From positions 3,422,001 through 3,486,000 of the forward strand of contig NZ_CP071091.1 in the NCBI RefSeq assembly GCF_017301635.1: 64,000 nucleotides of DNA, given 5' to 3'. The DNA is from Myxococcus landrumus (lineage in GTDB: Bacteria; Myxococcota; Myxococcia; Myxococcales; Myxococcaceae). Shown one piece after another: positions 1 to 8,384 of this stretch. Both the position numbers and the translations under genes were made by a program. A model generated the notes under the pieces. It was not told where the DNA came from. It saw only the letters and a list, made by a program, of their open reading frames with translations, and made no database searches. Each line of letters begins with the position of its first letter. The first letter of the stretch is position 1.

Positions 1-2
1 TC

Positions 3-566
3 ATGACGGCGCAGATTGACTGGGATATCAAGACCCACAACCTCACCCGTCAGGCGCGCTTCACGGTGAACTGGCGTTCGCTCTTCGAGCAGGCCAGCAC
101 CTTCGCCGCCTTCCACCTGCGCTCCTGCGTGGACATCGAGGTCCGCGGCTTCTTCGAGCGCCTGGTCACCTGCTCCTCGGAGAACACCTGCGGCATCCGC
201 ATCGAGTACCTCAACAACAATGTCTGGGGCCCCACCGCGCCCAATGACGCCAACTTCATCAACGTCGTGAACGCGGTCCAGAACCGCCTCCAGGACGAGC
301 TCTTCAACGAGGTCCGCCGCTACACGACGCCGGTCAACGGCCAGGTCTCCAACCAGACCAACTCCATCTTCACCCTGCGCGCCAACTACGAGAAGCTCAT
401 CCTCGAGCGCAACGAGACCATCTACCTCCAGTACAACCCGGGCCCCACGGACTTCCAGGTCAAGACGAACCTGAACGTCACGTGCCTGAAGGACGGCTTC
501 GAGATGGGCCGCGTCAACTGGAACATGGATGACGCGGGCTGCCGCGCCCTGCTGGGCCAGCCGTAA
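3..566 (+). CDS. Hypothetical protein, 5' end probably cut by the window
   Basis: An open frame of 187 codons reaches the left edge, with only two bases before its first ATG. The true start and any signal peptide may therefore lie outside the window. The visible part has four cysteines and a mixed, beta-rich composition, with no motif I recognise. The next gene encodes an exported protein in the same direction 93 bases downstream, so an envelope or secreted role is plausible, but this is inference from position only. It could belong to a run of four same-strand genes reaching to position 3050. Confidence 0.65.
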   Translation: MTAQIDWDIKTHNLTRQARFTVNWRSLFEQASTFAAFHLRSCVDIEVRGFFERLVTCSSENTCGIRIEYLNNNVWGPTAPNDANFINVVNAVQNRLQDELFNEVRRYTTPVNGQVSNQTNSIFTLRANYEKLILERNETIYLQYNPGPTDFQVKTNLNVTCLKDGFEMGRVNWNMDDAGCRALLGQP

Positions 567-659
567 TCGCAGACGCTCGCTAGACTCTCGGGGGCGGGGG
601 CCCTCCACGTGTGGGCCTCCGCCCCTGTTCTCCCTCCTCCAACCCGACACCACTCTTCC

Positions 660-1487
660 ATGCGATTGCTTCCGCTCTCTGTCTCAGCCCTGCTCTGTCT
701 CCTGGCGGCCCCGGCCCTTGCCCAGACGGACACGCCCCCGCTGGACCACGCGCGCACCATCCGCGAGTCCGAGATGGTGTTCATCCCCTACATGGGCATG
801 AACCGTGGCCCCGTCTTCTATACCCAGTACGTGCAGGTGGCGACCGACTCCACCGCCACCGTGGGAGGGATGCGGCGGCTCTTCGTCAACCTCCACCCCA
901 CCGCGCACACGCTGGACCTCTACAACAGCTTCATCAGCCGCCATGGCATCACCGACGCGCGGCTGCTCCCGCTTCCGTCGTCCGGCTCCTGCCAGCCCAC
1001 GCAGGGCATCATGGACCTGCTCAACGGCATGCCCGCCAGCTACAAGCCCAAGATTGTCGGCGGCAACTATCCGCTCGTCTGCGGCATCAGCATCCACTTC
1101 ATGCCCACCGACGAGGCCATGGTGCGCAGCTACATCGCCGCCAACCCGGTCATCACCCTGCGCGCCACGGTGCCGCTCTGCACGCCCACCAGCGCCCTCC
1201 TGAGCGTGCCCGCCATCAACCAGGCCCTGGTGACGGCCGGAGCGCTCCAGACGACGCCCAACGGCGGCGTGGCGGGCAACAGCTGGGACGTGCTCTTCGA
1301 GTCGAGCAAGCTGGCCCAGAACAATCCCTCCCTCTTCGTCACGCAGGACCCGCAGCAGGGATGGGAGACCTATATCAAGTCCTTCCTCCTGGACCTGACG
1401 GCGCAGACCGCGACGATGCCGCCGGCCACGGCCACCAACCCCGCGACCATCTGCACGCCCGCGCCGCTGGTCATCAACTTCGGCTAG
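660..1487 (+). CDS. Secreted hypothetical protein
   Basis: This is a 275-residue protein starting at the ATG at 660. An upstream in-frame GTG at 609 would add 17 residues ahead of a clear signal peptide, so I reject it. The N terminus is a typical Sec signal: MRLLP, then a leucine/alanine core, then a likely cut after ALA-Q around residue 22. The mature protein has four cysteines (SCQPT, LVCGI, PLCTP, TICTP) that could form disulfides in the periplasm. I do not recognise a family. It follows a truncated gene of similar character and precedes a lipoprotein gene. Confidence 0.7.
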   Translation: MRLLPLSVSALLCLLAAPALAQTDTPPLDHARTIRESEMVFIPYMGMNRGPVFYTQYVQVATDSTATVGGMRRLFVNLHPTAHTLDLYNSFISRHGITDARLLPLPSSGSCQPTQGIMDLLNGMPASYKPKIVGGNYPLVCGISIHFMPTDEAMVRSYIAANPVITLRATVPLCTPTSALLSVPAINQALVTAGALQTTPNGGVAGNSWDVLFESSKLAQNNPSLFVTQDPQQGWETYIKSFLLDLTAQTATMPPATATNPATICTPAPLVINFG

Positions 1488-1575
1488 GACGTTCACCGCT
1501 GTCCCAATTCCTCACATCAGCAGCCGGGGGCGGACATGGCACCACCATGCCGCTCCCAGCTCGGGAGACTTCAAG

Positions 1576-1905
1576 ATGACACGATGGGCCTGGGTCCTCA
1601 TGGGACTCGTGGGATGCATGGCGTGCTCCGGGTGCGGCAAGGAGGCGAATCCGCGGGAAACGCCCGAGCAGCGCAAGCAGCGGCTCCAGGAGTGCATCGT
1701 CGCCAAGGTGCCGCCGCCCGCGGGGGCGACCCAGACGGGGTGGACGGTGTCTGGCTATGCCGTGGTGGGTGCCTACCGGAGCTGCACCAGCCTTCCCGGC
1801 GAGGCGACGTCCGCGGACTTCCGCGAGGTGATGCAAGGGCTCGCCACGCCCGATGAAGACCCCTCGCGCATCAAGCTCACCCGGCCGGGCCAGAGCGCGC
1901 CGTGA
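1576..1905 (+). CDS. Small lipoprotein, coupled to the cytochrome gene
   Basis: This 109-residue protein has a short positive N terminus (MTRW), a hydrophobic stretch and overlapping lipobox candidates (LVGC, CSGC). It should be lipid-anchored after signal peptidase II cleavage. The mature part is charged, with two further cysteines, and matches no family I know. Its stop codon overlaps the GTG start of the multihaem cytochrome gene by four bases (GTGA), a standard sign of translational coupling. The two products probably act together at the cell envelope, for example as partner and haem carrier. Confidence 0.75.
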   Translation: MTRWAWVLMGLVGCMACSGCGKEANPRETPEQRKQRLQECIVAKVPPPAGATQTGWTVSGYAVVGAYRSCTSLPGEATSADFREVMQGLATPDEDPSRIKLTRPGQSAP

Positions 1906-3050
1906 GAGCACTCTGGGTCCTCGCGCTCCTGTGCAGCGGGCTCGCCTGGGCCAAGGGCGTGGTGGCCCAGGAGTGCACGGGCTGCCACACCGCGCGGCGC
2001 ACCGAGCCCGAGGCGCGCTTCGCCAATGGCCTGGGGCGCTGGACCGACAGCCAGTGTTTTGGCTGTCACGCCGAAATCAACGACGTCGCGCGCAAGCGGC
2101 AGAAGCGGGAGCCAGACCCGCGCTACTTCGCGGTCCCCGTGCGCGAGGAGAAGCTGGTGCATCTGGCCACCACGCCGCTGTCGTACATGAACGCGCCCGA
2201 GGTGCTCCAGCCTCCCGGACGGGAGGTTCCCCGCATCTCCGTGAAGGGGCTGGCGGCCTTCTTGAAGCGCCCCAGCACCCTCTCGCCCACGGAAGGCAGC
2301 CGGGCGCCCCGGATGATGGCCTACCCGGAGCTCCTGGCGCGGGATGAGAAGGACATCGCGAAGCTGCTCTCGGTGCGCAGCGCGTCCATCGGTCCCCCTC
2401 CCGCCCGGCTGACCCAAGCCGAGCGAGGCACCGCCGAGTCCCTCTGGAAGGCCCGCTGCGCCGCGTGTCACTCGGGCCCCAAGCCCCTCGCCGGAAGGGA
2501 TGGGGTGGCGCTGGGGCTCTACACGCCCGAGTGGACGTATGCCTACAGCCGCGAGCAGCCGCCGTATGCCAATCCAGACCGGCGGATGCCCGAGGTGCCG
2601 CTCTCGCTGGACGAGGCGAAGCTGCTGCACCGCTTCTTCGGCGAGCTGCGACAGGAGAAGGAGCGCGAGGTGGACACCCGCGTCGCGGCCCTCTCGCTCG
2701 AGCGCTCCGCCGCGCCCGGCCAGGTGCCGCAGGCGATGCTCGCGTATCTCTGGGGGCCGTTCTTCAGGGATGCCACGTGTGTGCACTGCCATGCGACGAG
2801 CCCTCGCGCGGCGGGGGCCTTCAACGCGAGCGCGGACGGGCTCAAGGCCTACCTGCGCAAGAAGTCGGGCGAGGAGTACTGGCGCCGGCTGGAGACTCGT
2901 GCCCTGGAGGCCGAGCACGGGCTCGTCGCCGGGAAGCCAGGCATGCCCATGGCGGGCCTGGAGCTCCCCGTGGAGCTGCGGCGGCTCATCGCCCGGTGGG
3001 TGGTGGACGGCTGCAAGGATACCGAAGGCAAGTCCTGGTGCCGTCGCTGA
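1902..3050 (+). CDS. Periplasmic four-haem c-type cytochrome
   Basis: The product is 382 residues with a Sec signal (cleavage near AWA-KG, residue 17). It has four CxxCH haem-attachment motifs: CTGCH at 25-29, CFGCH at 52-56, CAACH at 186-190 and CVHCH at 293-297. The spacing suggests two paired N-terminal haems and two separated C-terminal haems. CxxCH motifs covalently bind haem c, so this is a periplasmic or outer-membrane-facing electron carrier. I cannot assign it to a named cytochrome family. It starts with GTG, overlapping the stop of the upstream lipoprotein gene. No terminal oxidase or reductase partner is in the window. Confidence 0.88.
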   Translation: MRALWVLALLCSGLAWAKGVVAQECTGCHTARRTEPEARFANGLGRWTDSQCFGCHAEINDVARKRQKREPDPRYFAVPVREEKLVHLATTPLSYMNAPEVLQPPGREVPRISVKGLAAFLKRPSTLSPTEGSRAPRMMAYPELLARDEKDIAKLLSVRSASIGPPPARLTQAERGTAESLWKARCAACHSGPKPLAGRDGVALGLYTPEWTYAYSREQPPYANPDRRMPEVPLSLDEAKLLHRFFGELRQEKEREVDTRVAALSLERSAAPGQVPQAMLAYLWGPFFRDATCVHCHATSPRAAGAFNASADGLKAYLRKKSGEEYWRRLETRALEAEHGLVAGKPGMPMAGLELPVELRRLIARWVVDGCKDTEGKSWCRR

Positions 3051-3074
3051 AGGTCCCCGTCACAGGAGGAGTCC

Positions 3075-5318
3075 ATGGCCGCACCTGCATCGCGTCTGGT
3101 GTTGACGTTGCGCTGGCCCCTCGGGCTCTTCCTGGGCGTGTGCCTGTGGCTGGGGTGTGGACAGGACGTCCCTCAGGGGCGGGCACCGGTCGACCAGACA
3201 CGGGCGGCGCTCGCGGGCCGGGCCTCCGTCGCCCGGCTGTCGCTGGGGCAATACCATTCAGTGGGGGTCCACTCGGACGGCTCGGTCTGGGCGTGGGGCT
3301 TCAATCGCCAGGGACAGCTCGGCAATGGCCTGTTCACCGACAGCCCGACGCCCGTGAAGGTGAAGAACCTCACGGACGCGGTGGCGGTGGCATCCGGGGA
3401 CTATCATTCCCTGACGCTGCGCAGCGACGGCACGGTGTGGACGTGGGGTGACAACTATTCCGGGCAGCTCGGCACGGGGAGCACGACATCCAGCGCCGAG
3501 CCCGTTGCCGTGCAAGGCCTGTCGGGCGTGCTCTCCGTCGCCGCCGGCTTCGCCCACTCCGCGGCGCTGCGCAGCGATGGCACCGTCTGGGCCTGGGGCG
3601 ACAATCGCTATCGCCAATTGGGGCCGCTCTCGGCGGGGAACTCTCCCCTGCCCGTCCAGGTGCCGGGGCTGAGTGGGGTCATCGCGGTGGCGGCGGGTGG
3701 CAACACCACCCTGGCGCTGCGTGCGGATGGCACCGTGTGGGCGTGGGGCGACAACCGGAGCGGGCAGCTCGGGGATGGGACGGTGACGACGCGAGGCAAT
3801 CCCTTGCAGGTGCTCGGTCTCACGGGCGTGGTGACGGTCTCCGCGGGGGCGTCGCACTGCGTGGCCTTGCGCTCGGATGGCACGGCGTGGACGTGGGGGC
3901 TCAATGCCATGGGGCAGCTCGGGGATGGGACGAAGACTCAGCGCTCCGTGCCCGCGCAGGTGGGGCTGACGGACGTCATGGCCGCGGTGGCGGGCAACTA
4001 CCACTCGCTGGCGGTGCGCTCGGATGGCGCGGTGTGGGCCTGGGGTGACAATCGCTATCGCCAGTTGGGCAACGGGACACTGACCAGCAGCCTGGTGCCC
4101 ATCCAGGCCGGACTCAGCGGCGGCATCACCCTGGTGGCGGGCTTCAAGCACTCGCTGACGTTGCGCGCGGACGGCACCGTGTGGTCCTGGGGTGACAACG
4201 CCTTCGGGCAGTTGGGGGATGGCACGTTCCAGCCTCGGATGTCTCCGGTGAGAGTGGCCACCACCACGCTCGGCAATCCGGGCGTGGCCTCGGGGCAGTT
4301 GCATTCGGTCTACCGGGACTCGGCGGGGCGCGTGTGGAGCTGGGGTGACAACGAGGACGGACAGTTGGGCAACGGCCTGGGCGCAGACAAGCTGACGCCC
4401 GCGCTCACGGGGCTGACGGGGGCGGTGTCCGTGGTCGCCGGGAATCGGCACACGGTGGTCCTCAAGGGCGACACGACGGTGTGGGCCTGGGGGGTCAACA
4501 GCCGGGGCGAGGTCGGCGATGGGACGAACGTCAACAAGTCGCAGCCCGTGCGAGTCCTCGGCCTGTCGGGCATCACCGCCATCTCCGCGGGGGCGTATCA
4601 CTCGCTCGCGCTGCGGACGGACGGCACGGTGTGGGCCTGGGGATTCAATCGCTATGGCCAACTGGGCGACGGCGGCACGGTGGACCAGAACCAGCCCGTG
4701 CAGGTGGCGGGGCTGACGGGGGTGTCCGCCATCGCGGCGGGGCACAGCCATTCGCTGGCGCTGCGCAGCGACGGCACGGTGTGGGCGTGGGGCTACAACT
4801 TCGACGGGCAGATTGGGAGCGGGACGAACAACTGGCACATCCTGCCCGTGCAGGCCGTCGGCCTGACGTCGGTGACCGCCATCACCGCGGGGGGCTACCA
4901 CTCCCTGGCGCTGCGCTCGGACGGCACCGTGTGGTCCTGGGGCTACAACGGCTCGGGCCAGTTGGGGAACGGGGCGCTCTTGAGCCTGAATGCACCGGGG
5001 CCCGTGTCGAACCTGACGGGCGTCGTGTCCATCGCCGCGGGGGACTACCACTCCCTGGCGCTGCGCTCGGACGGCACGGTGCGGGCGTGGGGCTTCAACT
5101 TCGATGGCCAGATTGGAGATGGCTCGCTCACCAATCGCCATGTCCCGGTGATGGTCGCGGGCATGAGCGGCGTGGTGTCCGTCATCGCGGGAGACCACCA
5201 CTCCATGGCGATGCGCTCGGATGGCACCACCTGGGCCTGGGGCGCGAACACGGAAGGCCAGCTCGGGGATGGCACGAGGAACGACAGCATCATCCCCGTG
5301 CGGGTGGAGCTGTTCTGA
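3075..5318 (+). CDS. RCC1-repeat lipoprotein, 14 repeats (two seven-bladed propellers)
   Basis: This 747-residue protein begins with a signal and lipobox (LWLGCG, residues near 30-35). The rest is fourteen tandem RCC1-type repeats of about 50 residues, each with the pattern [21 protein letters not shown] followed by GQLGDG. Seven repeats make one RCC1/BLIP-II-type beta-propeller, so fourteen imply two stacked propellers anchored to the membrane. Repeat 8 is the most divergent (RDSAGRVWSWG), at the propeller boundary. In bacteria such proteins are thought to bind protein partners at the surface; the ligand is unknown. A paralogue with exactly seven repeats is at 15682-16863. An RBS-like AGGAG lies just before the ATG. 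Confidence 0.9.
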   Translation: MAAPASRLVLTLRWPLGLFLGVCLWLGCGQDVPQGRAPVDQTRAALAGRASVARLSLGQYHSVGVHSDGSVWAWGFNRQGQLGNGLFTDSPTPVKVKNLTDAVAVASGDYHSLTLRSDGTVWTWGDNYSGQLGTGSTTSSAEPVAVQGLSGVLSVAAGFAHSAALRSDGTVWAWGDNRYRQLGPLSAGNSPLPVQVPGLSGVIAVAAGGNTTLALRADGTVWAWGDNRSGQLGDGTVTTRGNPLQVLGLTGVVTVSAGASHCVALRSDGTAWTWGLNAMGQLGDGTKTQRSVPAQVGLTDVMAAVAGNYHSLAVRSDGAVWAWGDNRYRQLGNGTLTSSLVPIQAGLSGGITLVAGFKHSLTLRADGTVWSWGDNAFGQLGDGTFQPRMSPVRVATTTLGNPGVASGQLHSVYRDSAGRVWSWGDNEDGQLGNGLGADKLTPALTGLTGAVSVVAGNRHTVVLKGDTTVWAWGVNSRGEVGDGTNVNKSQPVRVLGLSGITAISAGAYHSLALRTDGTVWAWGFNRYGQLGDGGTVDQNQPVQVAGLTGVSAIAAGHSHSLALRSDGTVWAWGYNFDGQIGSGTNNWHILPVQAVGLTSVTAITAGGYHSLALRSDGTVWSWGYNGSGQLGNGALLSLNAPGPVSNLTGVVSIAAGDYHSLALRSDGTVRAWGFNFDGQIGDGSLTNRHVPVMVAGMSGVVSVIAGDHHSMAMRSDGTTWAWGANTEGQLGDGTRNDSIIPVRVELF

Positions 5319-5386
5319 AGCGCCACGGCTTTGCGGGACGGGGACGCTCCGTCCCGCGCGCAGCACCCCTCTGACAGGAGACGCTC

Positions 5387-6352
5387 ATGTTGTCTCGCAC
5401 GTTGACTCGATACGGCTCGCGAATCCTCGCGAGTGCCTGCTTCGCGCTGTGCTTGTTGTCGGGCACCGCGGCACAAGCCTTCACCGAGGAGCACGTCGTC
5501 ATCTTGATTGACCGCAGCGGCTCCATGCGGACGACGCGTGCGTCCGGGCTGACGCGCTTTGAAGAGGCGCTGACCCGAGGCCGGGACTTCGTGCAGATGC
5601 CCAATGTCCTGCCCCGTCAGTTCTCGGTCTGGACCTTCGAGGGCAGCACCTATCGTCGCGAGCAGGGATTCAGGGACGGGGCGACGACGCTGACGACCCT
5701 CGGAGGACTGAGTGCGGGCGTGGGCACGACGCCGCTCGCGCTCGCGGTCTGCGACGCGGCCGATGAGCTGCTCCAGTTCGCGCCAGGTGTCGATGCTCGA
5801 AAGGTCGTCCACCTCATCTCGGATGGCGAGGAGAACAGCACGCCCGAGACGACGATGTGCTACGGCCACTCCAGCGCCACGAAGTATCCCGACCTCGAGG
5901 AAGGCTCCTGGCAGTGGAAGGTCCGGAACATGCTCAAGACGGGGGACCCGCTGCGGGACAGCCCCAATCCCTTCCAGCTCGTCTTCGACGCGGATGTCTT
6001 CTACAACCACATCGCCCTGGTCCCCGCCACCGCGGAGCCTGGCGAGCCCCCCTTCCTCGCGCTGCTGCGGGGGATGGCGAAGGACTCGGGTGGCAAGTAC
6101 ACACCCATCGATGATGCACGTCCCCTGCCCATTCCGGGAGACACCGACGCGAACGGCTGCGTCGACTCGAAGGACTATAACTTCCTCCTGGCCAACTACG
6201 GGATGAGCGTCCCACCCGCGGACCCCAGGGCGGACCTCAATGGCGATGGGGTGGTGGACTTCACGGACTTCGCCATCCTGAAGCGGAACCTCGGCCGGGG
6301 CTGCCCCACCACACCCAAGCCGCTCGTGCCGGTCCGCGAGGTCCGCGAGTAA
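5387..6352 (+). CDS. Secreted von Willebrand A protein with dockerin-like calcium repeats
   Basis: The protein is 321 residues with a signal peptide ending near residue 31 (TAAQA-F). A von Willebrand factor A domain follows directly, with the MIDAS metal motif DRSGSM at 42-47 and further conserved polar positions (TTPLALA, LISDGEE). Near the C terminus there are two EF-hand-like loops, DTDANGCVDSKD (about 252-263) and DLNGDGVVDFTD (about 283-294), spaced as in a dockerin type I pair. VWA domains bind protein ligands through a metal ion and dockerins bind cohesins. I see no cohesin gene in the window. The gene lies 68 bases after the RCC1 gene, so the two may be co-expressed surface proteins. 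Confidence 0.85.
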   Translation: MLSRTLTRYGSRILASACFALCLLSGTAAQAFTEEHVVILIDRSGSMRTTRASGLTRFEEALTRGRDFVQMPNVLPRQFSVWTFEGSTYRREQGFRDGATTLTTLGGLSAGVGTTPLALAVCDAADELLQFAPGVDARKVVHLISDGEENSTPETTMCYGHSSATKYPDLEEGSWQWKVRNMLKTGDPLRDSPNPFQLVFDADVFYNHIALVPATAEPGEPPFLALLRGMAKDSGGKYTPIDDARPLPIPGDTDANGCVDSKDYNFLLANYGMSVPPADPRADLNGDGVVDFTDFAILKRNLGRGCPTTPKPLVPVREVRE

Positions 6353-6406
6353 TCACACACACCCGGCCCCGCGGAGCCCTGTCCGAAAAGTGATAACAGG
6401 TTTCGC

Positions 6407-6438
6407 CCGCACTCCGTGTTCCGGAAGGGGGAGTGCGG
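6407..6438 (+). terminator. Stem-loop after the vWA gene
   Basis: Nine-base perfect arms (6407-6415 and 6430-6438) enclose a 14-base loop, about 55 bases past the vWA stop. There is no strong T tract after it, so it may be a Rho-associated or mRNA-protecting hairpin rather than a classical intrinsic terminator. Confidence 0.45.
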
Positions 6439-6518
6439 TCATTGAATGAAAACAAGACATCGTGTCGGGCATGGGTGGATGATTTGCCCGACATGCGACG
6501 GCGTGGGCAGTAGGTGCG

Positions 6519-7577
6519 ATGCGGAAACTCCCAGCACCCTCCCAAGCCATGACTCGAATCCCCAAGCCTGTCAGACCGCCCAACAGTTCCTCCTACAGGG
6601 CTCGCCCGGAAGGCCCGCGTCCCCCGCCGAACCTCGCGACGACGCTCCCGGACCTCTCGAACGTCGCCAACCGGAGCAAGCTTCCCAAGCCGGCCGCGCC
6701 CAACAATCCCCCGGCCGCCCTCCAAGCCCATCAGGGCATCAGCAGCTTCAACACTCCGGCGACCACGTCCACGCAGGCTGCGGGCAACCTCAGCAGCGGG
6801 GCCCTCCATCCGCAGGGCCCCTGCCCCGCACTGGCCCCACCCGTCCCTGGCCGGCCCCAGACCGCCCTCAACCTGAACAACACCTCGTGCCTCACCCACG
6901 GCATGGCCCCGGAGCATGTGCAGAGCGCGCTCCAACAGGGCCAGCTCAACTCCGCCTACAGCCGGCTGGGAAAGGACGGCAACTATTCGCGGGAGGCGGA
7001 CAAAAACGGCGGTGGAGCGCTGGCGGTCTACACACGCGCCGTGGGGACACAGCAGACCGGCTGGAAGTCCCAGGGCCATGGCGTGGGGAGCAATGACAGC
7101 AAGGTGCAGTTGATTCTCAGCCCCAATGTCCTGCAGAACCCCAACCACGGGTGGCGTGCATCCTCCACGGACAACATGGGCCGGGTTCCAGGATCAATCC
7201 CCGCCCATCAGACGGGCCTCCCCAGCAATGACCCGCTTGGCCGAGCCCCGCTCTGGTCCCGTCAGACCGAGTCAGGCCGCAACCGCGCCTTCAACGACAC
7301 GGTGAACGGCGGGAGCATCCAGGCGAACAACGAGCAGTTGCACTGGGAGAAGGTCCCGCTCGAGGGAAACCTCAAGGGAATCGTGGCGACGTCTCAAGGC
7401 AGCTTCAACACGCTGATGGCGATGAACGGCGCACAGCAGACCGCGGGAGTGGCTGGACGCGGCTCCGTCCGCTTCGGGAACCAGGATGTCCCCGTCGTCC
7501 TCGCGCCGGGGAACTCCTCGCTGGTCGCCACGCTGAGGAACGCGAACATCGCGGACGCCAACGGACAAGTCCGCTGA
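6519..7577 (+). CDS. Hypothetical protein with proline-rich N terminus
   Basis: This 352-residue open frame starts at an ATG preceded by a weak AGGTG. The first ~140 residues are rich in Pro, Ala, Asn and Ser and look disordered. The C-terminal ~210 residues look folded (LNNTSCLTHGM, WEKVPLEGNLKGIVATS, FGNQDVPVVLAPGN). There is no signal peptide and I recognise no family. The long disordered N terminus plus compact C terminus is the layout of many secreted effectors or toxins, but nothing catalytic can be named. Another frame past the stop also looks coding-like for about 35 codons, which raises the possibility of a frameshift near the 3' end. Confidence 0.6.
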   Translation: MRKLPAPSQAMTRIPKPVRPPNSSSYRARPEGPRPPPNLATTLPDLSNVANRSKLPKPAAPNNPPAALQAHQGISSFNTPATTSTQAAGNLSSGALHPQGPCPALAPPVPGRPQTALNLNNTSCLTHGMAPEHVQSALQQGQLNSAYSRLGKDGNYSREADKNGGGALAVYTRAVGTQQTGWKSQGHGVGSNDSKVQLILSPNVLQNPNHGWRASSTDNMGRVPGSIPAHQTGLPSNDPLGRAPLWSRQTESGRNRAFNDTVNGGSIQANNEQLHWEKVPLEGNLKGIVATSQGSFNTLMAMNGAQQTAGVAGRGSVRFGNQDVPVVLAPGNSSLVATLRNANIADANGQVR

Positions 7578-7721
7578 AGGCCAGGGCCACCACCAAGGCG
7601 GCCTGGACCTGGACACCACCGAGCGCGACCTACTCAAGGCACTCTCGGTGGCCCGGCCCTTCGACATGTGCCAGGTCTCGCCCCCTGCCCTGCTTCTCTC
7701 GAGACCCTCAAACGATGGACC

Positions 7722-8267
7722 TCACATCGCGTCGTCCTTCACGTCGTCTCGCAAGTATGGCGCGATGGTGGAGAAGTCTGTCTTCCACGGGTACTCGACG
7801 CTCTCCCGGGTCTTCTCAATCACCAACTCCACGCCCCACTTGTACAGCTCCGTGCCGTTGTTCCCGAGCACCGACGCCTTGTAGTGGACCCAGACCGACG
7901 CATCCTCCGGGTTCACCTCCACGTAATACGTCCCCACCCCGCGCTGACTCGGCGTCAGATTCCCTGGCGACATGACAAAGTCACGCAGCGGCACCACCAT
8001 GGAGTACTTCGTCCGCTTCTTGTTCGAGAGGACCACCACCCCACCGGCCTTCTCCCTCGACAGGTTCAGGTGCATCTTCCCCTTCTCCAGGATGCCCATG
8101 AACTCAAACCTGTCCCCCACCGCGTACCACAGCTCATACTTCTCGGTTCCGTAGTTATTGAACTGTATCGAGACAGCCTTCGTCGTGAAGATGTTGGGCA
8201 AGACGGCCTTCCCCACGACATCCGCGATGAGCTTGAGCAGATCGGGCACGATTTCCTTGACGGACAT
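7722..8267 (-). CDS. Hypothetical beta-rich protein downstream of the di-iron oxygenase
   Basis: The start is the ATG at 8267, which has a GGAGGA Shine-Dalgarno sequence at the right distance. A longer frame to 8348 lacks one. The product is 181 residues. A short amphipathic helix (EIVPDLLKLIADVVGKAV) is followed by alternating polar/hydrophobic strands (AVSIQFNNYG, YELWYAVGDRFEFMG, GVVVLSN). Such a layout occurs in small pore-forming or lipid-binding folds, but I cannot match it to a family. It lies 117 bases downstream of the oxygenase gene on the same strand and may share its transcript. Confidence 0.7.
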   Translation of the reverse strand: MSVKEIVPDLLKLIADVVGKAVLPNIFTTKAVSIQFNNYGTEKYELWYAVGDRFEFMGILEKGKMHLNLSREKAGGVVVLSNKKRTKYSMVVPLRDFVMSPGNLTPSQRGVGTYYVEVNPEDASVWVHYKASVLGNNGTELYKWGVELVIEKTRESVEYPWKTDFSTIAPYLRDDVKDDAM

Positions 8268-8384
8268 TCTTCCTCCGGGAGATGGAATCCCTGCAATGGA
8301 TTCACGAAAAGGGAGTCGTCCGACGCCCCCCGAGGCGTCGAGTCTCAACCCAGTCGAGGGGGCGTCGAGCGAATCCTGAGAAGG

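Noticed and set aside
3258-5366. 702-codon - strand frame opposite the first RCC1 gene
   Set aside because: Its periodicity is the complement of the RCC1 repeats (PHRAVRAQRQ repeated). The + strand gene has a lipoprotein signal and clear repeats.
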